NCBI GenBank assembly: GCA_033032865.1
Contig: JAWHQI010000040.1
Location: forward strand, 5,377,001-5,441,000
Length of the DNA stretch: 64,000 nt
Direction of reading: 5' to 3'
Source: Dactylorhiza incarnata
Lineage: Eukaryota; Streptophyta; Magnoliopsida; Asparagales; Orchidaceae
In this document: piece after piece, positions 10,859-20,912 of the stretch
Numbering within the stretch: the stretch's first letter is position 1
Layout: every line of letters starts with the position of its first letter
The notes under the pieces: model-generated
Seen by the model: only the letters and a program-made list of their open reading frames with translations
The model's database searches: none
What the model was told of the DNA's origin: nothing
Position numbers and translations under genes: made by a program

Positions 10859-12725
10859 TGTTGGAACAACCCTATTTCTGATTTGGGCTAGGATTACTAT
10901 ATGTTGACAAGGATAAAGTTGACCCCAATGTATAGTCAATGGGTCAAGGTTTTAGGCTGTTAGAACTCAAGAAAATACTCAAGTTCTGCGTTTGACGAAT
11001 TGCTAACTGCGTTCGACGAAATGCTATCTGCGTTCGATGAATGGCGTGTCAATCTGCGTTCGACGAACGACGTGCTTCAATCTGCGATCAACGATCTTGT
11101 CGCGTCTCAGCAGACGATGATTTTATCCAGTCCCAGCGGTCGACGATTTTATTCAGTCTCAGCGGTCGACGATTTTATTCAGTCTCATCGGTCGACGATT
11201 TTGCTCAGTTCAGCGGTCGACGAATTTTCCCAACTCATTCTGTGTTCGACGAACTCCTCTGAGCGTTCGACGAACTCAGCTCTGCTTTCGAAGAATAAGT
11301 ATCAGATGTTCAGATCGACGAAAGTTCTTCTCAGCTCGACTAATTCAATTCTTCTAGCTAGATTGAGATTGAGATTGACGAACTCAACATTGTGTTCGAC
11401 GAAATATCATTCAGATCGACTAATTCTTTTCTTCCAGCCAGGACAGCAGATAAGTTCTCTCAGTTCGACGAACTCCAGCATCCGTTCGACGAACTCAGTC
11501 TGCATTCGACGAATATCTTCAGATCGACGAAAACAGCTCTAAGATCGACGAATTTCAATCGCAGATCGACGAATTAAATGACAGCAGATTTAATTTCAGA
11601 AGGTTAGTTAATTTCTCTGGACTCAGATCGTCTACAGCAATGGATCTATATTCCAGATATGACAAGATTTCTGCCTTACTGATTATATTCCTTTCTACTC
11701 TCTTCTTCCGAGATTATAGCCGTTGACATTTAATGGAAAAGGAACATTTCACAGAAAAGGAATTAAGTATTCTGCAGAATCGTTTTGGTTACCTTTGCAG
11801 TCCCAAGAAGGATTTATTACAGATTATTCTATTCCTTATTCTGTTGATTTGAATTTCAAATCAGAGAGATATATTATCAAAAAGAAAAAAGGAAGAAGGT
11901 ACAGTACAACAGAGTTTTACACACGACAGCAGTACATAACACATTACAGAATAACTGTACAGGAAAAAGAAAGAAAAAAAAAGTCAAGAAAAATATGCAG
12001 GAAGAAGAAAGAAAAAGCTAACAGATCATCATCTTCTTCCTCAAGCAGCACTCACTCATTGAGAACATCATCAACACCATCTCTCAGTCTCTGCTGCAAG
12101 ATCAGATCTTTAAAGAGCAACAAACAATCTGAGGAACTTATTCTCTCAGATTCAACAACTACAGGAAGATCAGTTCATTCATGAGAAAGCTTCCATCCTC
12201 AACTGTCAACAATTTTATATCAGACAGAGGGAGCTTTACAACATTACCAATCCACTAGAGTCTTCTCTCAGAATATTGATAGAGAAGAACTTCATAACCC
12301 TTCTTTACCTCATCTTGTACAGGGTTATAACTCACTTCAAAAGTTAACCCCTTGGTGGCAGGGCACCTGAACAAAAACCTGTGGTTTGGTTAGAGCACCT
12401 GATCAAAAGCTCCTTGGTGTGTGGACACCTGATCAAAAACCCCTTGGTGATAGGGCACCTGATCAAAAACCTAGTAGATCCTACCAAGTGTGGTAGAAGA
12501 GTAGACGTACCCAGGTTTATTGGGGAACTACTATAAAAATCCTTGTGTCCTCTATGTTGTGATTTTTTATGTGTTGTGCTGTGTGCTCTCTTTGTGTTTG
12601 CTTTTATTACTCACTCAATACACATATATATCACTATTTTAATTCCGCTATAAAATTAAGTGAAAAGTTTTAATACTCTATTCACCCCCCCTCTAGAGTA
12701 AATCTAAGATCTAACCTCACTTTCA
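10859..12725 (+). repeat. 3' LTR of copia B (1,867 bp, full form)
   Basis: Starts TGTTGGAACAACCC and ends CTCACTTTCA. Beyond the part shared with the 5' LTR it contains a further segment (about 11,600-12,600) with four imperfect 35-bp repeats built on GGGCACCTGATCAAAAAC (12,345-12,480) and a TATA-like CTATAAAAAT at 12,531-12,540. The Ser-rich frame at 11,723-12,184 lies inside the LTR and shows no domain. Confidence 0.85.
12345..12480 (+). repeat. Four imperfect 35-bp repeats in LTR B
   Basis: Repeats of a CCTTGGTG...GGGCACCTGATCAAAAAC phrase lie about 50-190 bp upstream of the TATA-like box at 12,531. They are absent from the 5' LTR copy. Confidence 0.65.
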
Positions 12726-12727
12726 GC

Positions 12728-13540
12728 GCCCATTTTTTCGCCCGGGCACACATTTTTCGCCCGGACTCACATTGTTTTGCCCGGACGCGCATTTTCTTCC
12801 CGGGCGTGCTTGTTTCACCCGGGCGCGAATTTTTTTCACCCGGGCGTGCATTTTTTTCGCCGGGGAAATTTGTTTTGCCTGGGCGTATTTTTCACCTGGG
12901 CGAGCATTTTTTGCCCGAGTGCGCATTTTCCACCCGGCCACACATTTTCGCCCGACCGCACATTTTTCGCTCGGGCGTGCATTTTCCGACCAGGTGAGAA
13001 AAAAGAGCGCCCGGATGAAAAATGCTCGCCCGGGCAAAAAATGCGTGCCCGGGCGAAACATGTGTGACCGGGAAGAAAATGCACGCGCGTGCGAAAAAAT
13101 GCGCGCCCGCGCGAAAAATGCGCGCTCGGGCGGAAAATGCGCGCCCGGGCGGAAAATGCGCGACCGGGCGAAAAATGCACGCCCGGGAGAAAAATGCGTG
13201 CCCGGGCACAAAAATCCGCGTCCGGGCGAAAAATGTGCGCCCGGGCAGAAAATGCGCGCCCGGGCTAAAAATTGTGAGTCCGGTCGAAAAATCCGCGGCC
13301 GGGCGAAAAATTCCTGCCCGTGCAAAAAATGCGCTCCCGGACGAAAAAATGCGCGGTCGGGCGAAAAATGTGCGCCCGGGCAAAAAATGTGCGGCCAGGC
13401 AATAAAATGCGCGACCAGGCAAAAAATGTGCGACCGAGCGAAAAATTCACGTCCGGGCCTAAAATGCGCCCATGGGCGAAGAATTGCTCGCCCGGGCAGA
13501 AAAATGTACGCACGGGGGAAAATTTGCGCTCGAGCGAAAA
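12728..13540. repeat. GC-rich fold-back array, CGCCCGGGC / AAAAATGCG units
   Basis: About forty degenerate units of roughly 20 bp. From 12,728 to about 12,985 they read GCCCGGGCG...CATTTTT; from about 13,005 to 13,540 they read the reverse complement, AAAAATGCGCGCCCGGGCG. The two halves can pair into a long imperfect hairpin. The same T-rich orientation is seen at 6,760-6,835 left of the copia B insertion. Open frames on both strands here (repeating Arg/Pro/Phe words) are by-products of the repeat. Confidence 0.75.
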
Positions 13541-13836
13541 ATGCGCTAACCTTGTAGCGGGATGAGGAAGTGCTTTTCGAAAATGTTGAAAAGTAGGGGA
13601 CAAATGACTTTTCAAAATGAGGAGAAAAAGGAGTTTTCCACGGTAGCTTTCCCACCGGTAGACAATCCAATCAGTTTACTAGGTGCGGTGACGTTTTTCA
13701 GAAAACAAAAAGGAGCTAAAAAGCCCTCCCAAACAATCCCTTAAACTCAGTATTTACTGCTTATGCTAGATGTAGTCGAATTTTATATACATTCTCATAA
13801 AAAATTATAGCAAAAAGGTAAGGTAAATAAGAATTA

Positions 13837-15127
13837 GGCTTCATTTGGTTGAGCGGTTGCGGTTGTAAAATGAGCTGTTGTAAATGCAGGTTTGTAAATG
13901 GAGCTGTTGGAAACATGTTGCTGGAAATGAAGTTCTGCTTGGTTATTCTGTGTTTGCAGAGATGTTCAAAACAGAGAATCGTTTGACAAAACTGCGGTGG
14001 CGTTTCGTAAATTTTTTTTATTATAAATTTTTTTAAATTATTACGTTCATGAAACACACACACAAAACACTTAACACACACACACAAACACTTAAAACAC
14101 ACACTCACACACACACACAACATACACAAACATACCACAACACACTCAAACACATTCACATACACACACACAACACACATTCACACACACACACACACAA
14201 CACACACATTCACATACACACACACAACACACTCATACACATTCACATACACACACACACACAACACACACATTCACATACACACACACACACAACATAC
14301 TCATACACATTCACACACACACACAACATACCACACACACATTCACGAAACACACTCATACACATTCATATATACACAACACACACACAACATACACAAA
14401 CATACCACAACACACTCATACACATTCACATACACACACACACACAACATACTCATTCACATTCTCTCTCTCTCACACACACACAACATACACACACCAC
14501 ACACACACAACATACCACAACAAACACAACATACCATCCATACACAAACACACACCACACACACACAACATACACAAACATACCACAACACACCTATACA
14601 CATTCACATACACACACACACTCATACACATTCACACACACACACACACACACAACATACCACACACACATTCACATACACAACACACACAACACACACA
14701 AACATATACAACATACACAACATACCATCCATACACCACAAACACATACATACAAAACACACCATTCATACAAAGCACTTAACACACATACACAAACACT
14801 TAACACACACACACACACAATATACACAAACATACCTTAACTAATAAATTCACAAACCTTAACACACACCTTAACACACACACACACACAACATATAGAA
14901 AAACACTTTAAACAAACAATTATTTCAAATATTTTAACATAGCCAAACCAAATGAGGCCCAAGAGAGAATACCTTAACTGGATTCAAAAGCTCCCAATCT
15001 CCCAGCTCCTCTGTCTAGAAAAATTCGGCTCCAAGCTCCACCGTCGATGCCTCCACAAACGAAAAATACTGCCTCCGGTACGTTTGGTGCAAACACACTG
15101 GCGTGAAAAGCTTAACCAAATGAGGCC
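13837..15127. mobile_element. Harbinger/Tourist-like TIR element 2 (1,291 bp)
   Basis: The left end GGCTTCATTTGGTTGAG and the inverted right end GGCCTCATTTGGTTAAG are flanked by TTA on both sides (13,834-13,836 and 15,128-15,130). A further inverted end-like sequence at 14,938-14,959 (CCAAACCAAATGAGGCC) lacks a TTA flank, suggesting an internal rearrangement or a nested relative. No transposase. The core is CA-rich. Confidence 0.7.
14049..14900. repeat. CA-rich degenerate microsatellite, about 850 bp
   Basis: Runs of ACACAC interrupted by recurring ATTCACATACAC, AACATACACAAACATACC and CTCATACAC phrases, giving a loose higher-order structure of 40-90 bp. It fills the core of TIR element 2. 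The long His/Thr frame over it is an artefact of the repeat. Confidence 0.9.
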
Positions 15128-15130
15128 TTA

Positions 15131-16017
15131 AGCTCTCCTACTTGTTCCTGTTGAAACCACAAATGACTTTTTGGCTAGAAGATCAAGAAAAACGTTTGCT
15201 GTAAAATAGTCAAAGAAACATTCGGCTAGTTCTTCTCTCATTATGCTCTCTTAGGAGCATATCCCCTCTATTCATACAGAAACCCTAAATGCATAATTTG
15301 CATTGAAGCTCATGTATATACACAAAATTATACTAGGTAAATTGCCTGGTACTTATAATAGTTCATAACGCACACTCAATTACCCAAACTGAAGTAGGCG
15401 AGCGATGCATAGATCGAATCGTGATTAGATCAAAGCTTCACTTCTCCCCCACTAATAAAAGCATACAACGAAAAGTTGTACAATGACTAAACAGGAAATA
15501 TGCTAAAGTGGAGTTTCTTAATAGCACTAAATTGGAATCTCCTAAAGCCATGAAAATCATTCATCAACAATGAGATACAAGAAGAAATAAGACTTGCAGT
15601 ACCTATCCATCACGTCAGGGAGGTGGCAGTCGAAGGCAAGGATTTCGCCAGAACAGTCGATAACAGGTGGAGGCGGCACTGGAAGTTCGATCCCAAGAGT
15701 TAAGGCGTCAGACTGGATGGAGATCGGCAGAGGCGAGATCGCATGAGCCCGACAAGGCGTCTGGCGGCGGCGAAGGTGGATGTGAGCGACTGGAGCGAGG
15801 TTGGTACGTAAAGAGACGGCTGGAGCGAGATCGCCCAAGCCTGGCGAGGCGTATGGCGGCGGACGAGGCGAGGAGCGACTAGAGCGTCTGACTCGAGTAA
15901 TATTCGCTGATCCAATGACCTAGCTGATGGACATCGCTGAGGGCTGGAAGAGCTGCGTGAGAGAGTGGGAAAATGAAAGGGGATCGTGAGAGAGCTCGGG
16001 AAAGGGAGAGCTGGAGA
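15131..16017. other. Unassigned sequence, possible gene-derived fragment
   Basis: 15,131-15,530 is AT-rich and featureless. From about 15,557 to 16,010 composition becomes GC-rich and open frames occur on both strands. A minus-strand frame (15,838-15,557) includes LPVPPPPVIDCSGEILAFDC and reaches a possible splice donor (ATAG/GTACTGC at about 15,600). An internal near-duplication (GAGATCGC...GGCGTCTGGCGGCGG at 15,735 and 15,826) is visible. I recognise no protein family. It could be the 5' end of a host gene, a captured gene piece, or an unrecognised element. Confidence 0.3.
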
Positions 16018-16265
16018 CAGTTGCGGATCCAGAAATTTTAACAAGGGGGGGCCGAAGATCATATTCCTCCACCCATTTTTTTTTTAACGTCTTCATCATA
16101 CCAAAGTCGTTTCTCCCTCATTTGGCCATCATTTTTGACGTATAAGTAGTCAAAATTCATTGCCTCGAGGGGAATCCGAATCGACTAACCTTTTTGCAAA
16201 ATTCTTTGGGGGGGGGGGGGGGGGGGGGCCAGCCCGCCCCCCCCCCCCCCTTGGATCCGCCCCTG
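16018..16265. mobile_element. hAT-type MITE (248 bp)
   Basis: The ends CAGTTGCGGATCCA and inverted CAGGGGCGGATCCA are flanked by GCTGGAGA (16,010-16,017) and CCTGGAGA (16,266-16,273), an 8-bp duplication with one change. CAGNGGCGGATCCA termini and 8-bp duplications fit the hAT superfamily. Inside, a G run of about 21 and a C run of about 15 lie close together (16,208-16,250). Confidence 0.75.
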
Positions 16266-16399
16266 CCTGGAGATCGCCTGGTGCTCGGGAGAAGATGCTG
16301 CCTTGCGGGAGAGCTCATTGGGGATGGATGGGAAATATAGCGATTTTATTTAAAAATGCTTTTAAAATTGTTTTTCAGTACAATTCAGTGGATTGAAGT

Positions 16400-17292
16400 G
16401 AGGCCCGACCGGGGTGCACATTTATATTACTCTGTGAGTGGAAAATATTGACTGCATTTTAATGGACACCATATGAAAATGTGTCATCATTTTTTGGGAC
16501 CGATTGCCTGCGTGAAATGAATGGGCCTAAAGGAGGAGGCCTAATTTTTGGGTCCGGGACATCTCAGACATGTTTTTGAATTAGGTGGGACATCTCAGCG
16601 ATATTTCAGGGACATCAATAAGCCATCCAAGTTGTCCCCGAGATGTCACACCCAAGATGTCCACGAGATGTCGCCGAGATGTCCCAGACCCAGAAAAACC
16701 TAGGTCCGGGACCCGGACCCAAAAATCTTCCCTAAAGGAGACATGATCCCAGAGGTAACTTAGAATACATATTACTTTTAGAATTCGGCTAAAACAACAA
16801 TAAAACGAGACATCAAAAATAGCTTTATTTTATCTCTAAATGAAAACCTGCATGAAACGAGTGAGGACAAGAAGGGTTTGAAATTGTTGGACACGATGTC
16901 CACTATCAAATATGATGTTGATATGTGGAGGAACTAAACGATAAAATCTTTAAGAAAATGCTGAGATAACTTCACATCAATTTTTAGTACTTTTGATCAC
17001 TTAGAGAGATCAACTTTAATTTTCAAGGATATCGATTAGACAAAAGATGATATCATGCGCTAAACTCTTTGTAGATATCACTGTTGATCTCTAGGGAGAT
17101 CAGTGATCTCCCTATGATGATCATTTAGATCTTTTGGAGATGATCATTTAGATCGTCTGGAGATCATCTTTTTCAGTGAAGAATTAGCAAAACTTACAAA
17201 ATATGCTAATGACAGTGTTTTGGTAAATATATTTGAAAGTTCCCAAAAGAACTACTTGTTGTTGGTAGATTGTTTTTTCTTGCCTAGTAAGT
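16400..17292 (+). repeat. First copy of an approximately 893-bp direct duplication
   Basis: Matches 17,293-18,148 base for base over most of its length with scattered changes; the anchor GAAAATATTGA(C/G)TGCA lies at 16,441 and 17,334. It includes a fold-back segment (16,545-16,735) built from GGGACATCTC / GAGATGTCCC words between inverted GGGTCCGGGAC ends, and a second dyad, AGGGAGATCAGTGATCTCCC, at about 17,095. Element class not recognised. Confidence 0.7.
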
Positions 17293-18148
17293 CTCGCGAG
17301 CCGAAAGAAAATGAAAAACATTGTACTCTAATGGAAAATATTGAGTGCAATTTAATGGACGCCATATGAAAACGTGACATCATTTTTTGGGACCGATTGC
17401 CCACATGAAATGATTGGTCCTAAAGGAGGAGGCCTTTTTTTTTGGGTTCGGGACATCTTAGACACGTTTTTGAATTAGGTGGGACATCTCGGGGACAACA
17501 GTAAGCCATCCAAGTTGTCCCCGAGATGTCACACCCGAGATGTCGTCGAGATGTCCCGCCTAATTTAAAAACGTGTCTGAGATGTCCCAGACTCAGAAAA
17601 ACCACGGTCCGGGACCTGGACCCAAAAATCTTCCCTAAAGGAGACATGATCTCAGAGGTAACTTAGGATAGATTTTACTTTTAATGTTCGGCTGCAACAA
17701 CAATAAAACGAGACATCAAAAATAACTTTATTTTCTCTCTATAATGAAAACCTGCATGAAATGAGTGAGGACAAGAAGGATTTGAAATTGTTGGACACGA
17801 TGTCCACTATCAAATAGGATGTGGATATGTGGACGAACTAAACGATAATATATTTAAGAAAATGCTGAGATAATTTCACATCATTTTTAGTACTTTTGAT
17901 CACTTAGAGAGATCAACTTTAATTTTCAAGGAGATCAATTTGGATCTCTATGAAGACCAAAGATGATATCATGCGCTAAACTCTTTGTAGATATCATTGT
18001 TGATCTCTAGGGAGATCAGTGATCTCCCTATGATGATCATTTAGATCTTTTGAAGAATTTACAAAACTTAGAAAAAATATGATAATGACAGTGCTTCGGT
18101 AAATATATTTGAAAGTTTGCAAATGAACTACTTGTTGTTGGTAGATTG
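17293..18148 (+). repeat. Second copy of the duplication, cut by copia C
   Basis: Follows the first copy up to ...TTGTTGGTAGATTG and is then interrupted by the LTR of copia C at 18,149. In the first copy the same phrase continues with TTTTTTCTTGCC (about 17,269), which fixes the insertion point and gives GATTG as the presumptive target site. The fold-back part lies at about 17,435-17,640. Confidence 0.7.
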
Positions 18149-19245
18149 TGTTGGACATGTGTGTCACATCCCTTTGTTTGAGAATAACAAATCTCATATT
18201 GTATTTGATCTTGCTTGTCGTGTGTTTATAGTGTGCAGGAACTATATGAGCAATACTCCACAGGTAGAGATCAGGTTGGAACCAAAATCTCTGAACTGGA
18301 GCACAACTGCCAGCGCTAGTGGTACCACATGCATTAGCGATACCCCAGGCGCTAGGATCTACCACAGGCGTAGGATCTACCGCCAGGAGCTAGCTCCAGA
18401 TCGTGACACAACGACACGCTTCCACGATCTCTAACCGTCCGCTACCGCAGGCGTTAGGTGCTACCACAGGCGCTATCTCCAAGTTCTATAAAATGGGGCT
18501 TTCTCTCTCATTTTGCACACACATCCCAGAGAGAATACCAGTGCCAAATTTCAAGAGTTGTTACTCTGCAGAAAGTTGATCTCCCACTAAAAGCTAAAGA
18601 AGATTTCCGAAGGAGGACGTCATCACGATACATCCGAAGAACGATCGCTTCAACTACGCTTATGCTACATCGATCTTTCATCTTCAACTTCAGAAAATCT
18701 CATAGAGGGAGTTTTTATTTGTGTTATTTCATCATCTTTGTGAATTTGTGTAGTTAATTCGCCTTGTGTTGGCGACTAGGTCCTTGCGCGGCTTAGGGGG
18801 AATTCGCCACGTGTGTTGGAGACTAGGTCTAGGTGATTAGATCTAGGGGGTGCTCGAGGCCACATCCGGGGAAGAGTTGGCTAGAGCGCCTTGAGGCCAT
18901 ATCCGGGGAGGATAGGCTAAAGCCCCCGGTTCGTTGGGATACAAGTCGGTATAGAAAAGGAAAAATTATTTGCATTTGTACGCCTCCGATTTCTACCGAT
19001 ATTGAAATCAAAATTGTGTAAACACTCTTTAATATAATACAATCATGTCTCTATTTGTGTTTACTTGATTTATTTCATTTGTCATAAAATTCTAATATTG
19101 CAAATTACAATATTCTCTACTTTTGGCTAAATTGTTATTTCACTCTCTTTTATTTTAAAACAATTTAGCAAATTGCTTAAACATATAAAAAGAATTTTTA
19201 TTCCCTTATTCACCACCCCCTCTAAGAGCGCCTATCGATCCAACA
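18149..19245 (+). repeat. 5' LTR of copia C (1,097 bp)
   Basis: Starts TGTTGGACATGTG and ends CGATCCAACA. It is related to the LTR at 39,984-41,514: both begin with an AATAACAAATC...TTGTATTTGATC block and near the end share an ACTAGG-CCTTGCG...AGGGGGAATTCGCC block. Its middle has short GC words of the type TACC(A/G)CAGGCGCTA at 18,300-18,480. Confidence 0.85.
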
Positions 19246-19247
19246 AG

Positions 19248-19259
19248 TGGTATCAGAGC
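19248..19259 (+). promoter_or_regulatory. Primer-binding site, initiator-Met tRNA type
   Basis: TGGTATCAGAGC two bases after the LTR; a perfect plant initiator-Met match. Confidence 0.9.
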
Positions 19260-19294
19260 GAGGTTATTCCAAGTCGGTTTAAAAACCAGGAATA

Positions 19295-20912
19295 ATGACG
19301 TCTTATGATCTCGCTTTTTTCGAGGGTCAGTGAATTAGTAGACCTCCACTATTTACTAGGTCAGATTATAGTTATTGGAAAAATAGGATGCGATGTTTTC
19401 TTATGACCCTAAATATTGAGGTATGGAATATGGTAGAAGTGGAATACTCTCCTCCTACAATTGTAGTTTGAGAAGTAACATTAGAAAAACTTAAGGATAA
19501 ATGGGATGATAGGGATAAACTTAAATGCAAAAATAACGCCAAGTCCATGAATGCTTTATTTTGTGCGTTAGATAGAAATGAATTTAATAGAATTTTTGCA
19601 TGTACTACTGCATATGAAATTTGGAATCATTTGGAAATTACTCATGAAAGTACATCGCAGGTTAATGATTCAAAGCTTTTTCAATTGGAGTCAGAATATG
19701 AAAAGTTTTGGATGGATGCAAACAAAGATATTGATGCAATGTACACGCGCTTCACCAAGATCGTCAATGCCTCCAAAGCTCTTGGAAAGACCTTCTCCAA
19801 CGACGACTTGGTCTGAAAGATTCTTCGATCTCTTCCTCCAAAATTCAATCTAAAGGTGCAGCTATCTCAGAGTCGCACAATCTAAGAACACTCCAGGTTG
19901 AGAGCCTCATTGGGAATCTTAAAACCCACGAGGTAGAACTCAAGTTCCATTACTATGAATACAACAAGTAGCCAAAGAAGAAGGCGTTGGCACTAAAATC
20001 AAAGAAGGAGTGCCATGAGGATGAAGATGAAGAAAGTCTCTTGGTAAAGAACTTCCGAAAGATTATGCAAAATTGGGAAAGGAGAAACACCTTCTGGAAA
20101 TTTTTCCAAAAAGATGCAAGATGGAAAGGGTCATCTTCAAAGAAGGAAAAGGAGAGCGACGATGAAGAAGAAAGACCTCCACTGAAATGCTATCATTGCA
20201 GGAAGACCAGGCATATTCAGAGCAAATGGCCAAAATACCTGAAGGAGAAAAAGGAAAAGCAGCACAAAGGGAAGGAAAAGCAGAAGGTACTAAAAGCTGA
20301 AACATGGGATGATTCCTTCTCCTTCAAAAAATCAAGCGGGTCTTCATCAAACGACGATGAGGAAGCAAACATGTGCCTCATGGGACATGGAGACGACGCA
20401 CCAGTGTTCTTAGCAACACTGAGGTAGCTCCTCCAACTTATGATGAACTTTTTAATGAATTTCTTCAAACTTACAAAGCTTTTGATAAAAATATAAAAGA
20501 TAGTATTTTATTGAATCGTGCAAATGAATCTCTAATTAAAGAAAATCAAAAGCTTTCCAATAAATTAATTGTTTTAAAAAAGAGAAAGGTTTCTTACCAA
20601 GAGTGTGATCACTCCATTAAAATGGCAAAATATATTGAAGATTCTCTTTCTAAAGCCCTCTCACATGCCAAAACTCTTACAAAAGAGAAGGGGGAATTAG
20701 AAAGGAAATTAGAAGCCTCTTTTTTGCAAATTAAAAATAACAAAAAGGATTTTGAAAATAGGTGTGTCATGCTTGTGAAAGAAAATTCATCACTTAAAGC
20801 ACAAGTTCATGATCTCACCATGGCCATTAAAAAATTTGGAATAGGCCAAAAATCATTGGATATGATTTTAGGGAACCAGTGCTACGGTTCTGGAAAATTT
20901 GGGCTCAAATAT
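19295..20912 (+). pseudogene. Gag, copia C, N-terminal and central parts
   Basis: Starts at ATG 19,295 (MTSYDLAFFEGQ) and carries in-frame stops soon after, at QTIVV and elsewhere. The UBN2-type body is clear at 19,547-19,816 (AKSMNALFCALDRNEFNRIF, EIWNHLEITHE). A zinc knuckle follows at about 20,190 as CYHCRKTRHIQSKW; the last ligand is Trp instead of Cys, so zinc binding is lost. The tail (20,373-20,912) is Lys/Glu-rich and likely coiled coil, then is interrupted by the F2 LTR at 20,913. Gag of this type packages element RNA; here it is broken by stops, frame changes and insertion. Confidence 0.85.

Larger units (their letters stand above)
6836..12725 (+). mobile_element. Ty1/copia-type non-autonomous retrotransposon B
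   Basis: LTRs 6,836-7,682 and 10,859-12,725 share starts (TGTTGGAACAACCC) and ends (CTCACTTTCA). PBS at 7,685 and a polypurine tract at 10,849 frame the internal region. Flanks GCGTC (6,831-6,835) and GCGCC (12,726-12,730) look like a 5-bp target duplication with one change. Only gag-like sequence is present; no protease, integrase or RT is found in any frame, so mobilisation would have depended on other elements. Confidence 0.85.
6549..13740. mobile_element. Harbinger/Tourist-like TIR element 1 (about 1.3 kb), split by copia B
   Basis: The left end GGGTCTGTTTGGGAGGG (6,549) and the inverted right end GGGATTGTTTGGGAGGG (ends 13,740) match over most of about 25 bp, and both are flanked by TTA (6,546-6,548 and 13,741-13,743). 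TTA duplication with GGG...TGTTTGG termini is typical of PIF/Harbinger-type MITEs. Without the 5.9-kb copia insertion the element is about 1.3 kb. No transposase frame is present; the core is the GC-rich fold-back array. Confidence 0.75.

Noticed and set aside
11723..12184. 153-codon Ser-rich frame
   Set aside because: Lies inside the 3' LTR of copia B, no domain and no counterpart in the 5' LTR.
12723..13670. Long overlapping frames on both strands with Arg/Pro/Phe words
   Set aside because: Produced by the 20-bp GC repeat, open in several frames at once; not protein-like.
14049..14840. 263-codon plus-strand frame rich in His and Thr
   Set aside because: It is the translation of the CA-rich microsatellite; no start context or domain.
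13837..14959. TIR element 2 ending at 14,959
   Set aside because: The end-like sequence there lacks the TTA flank, whereas 15,127 has it.
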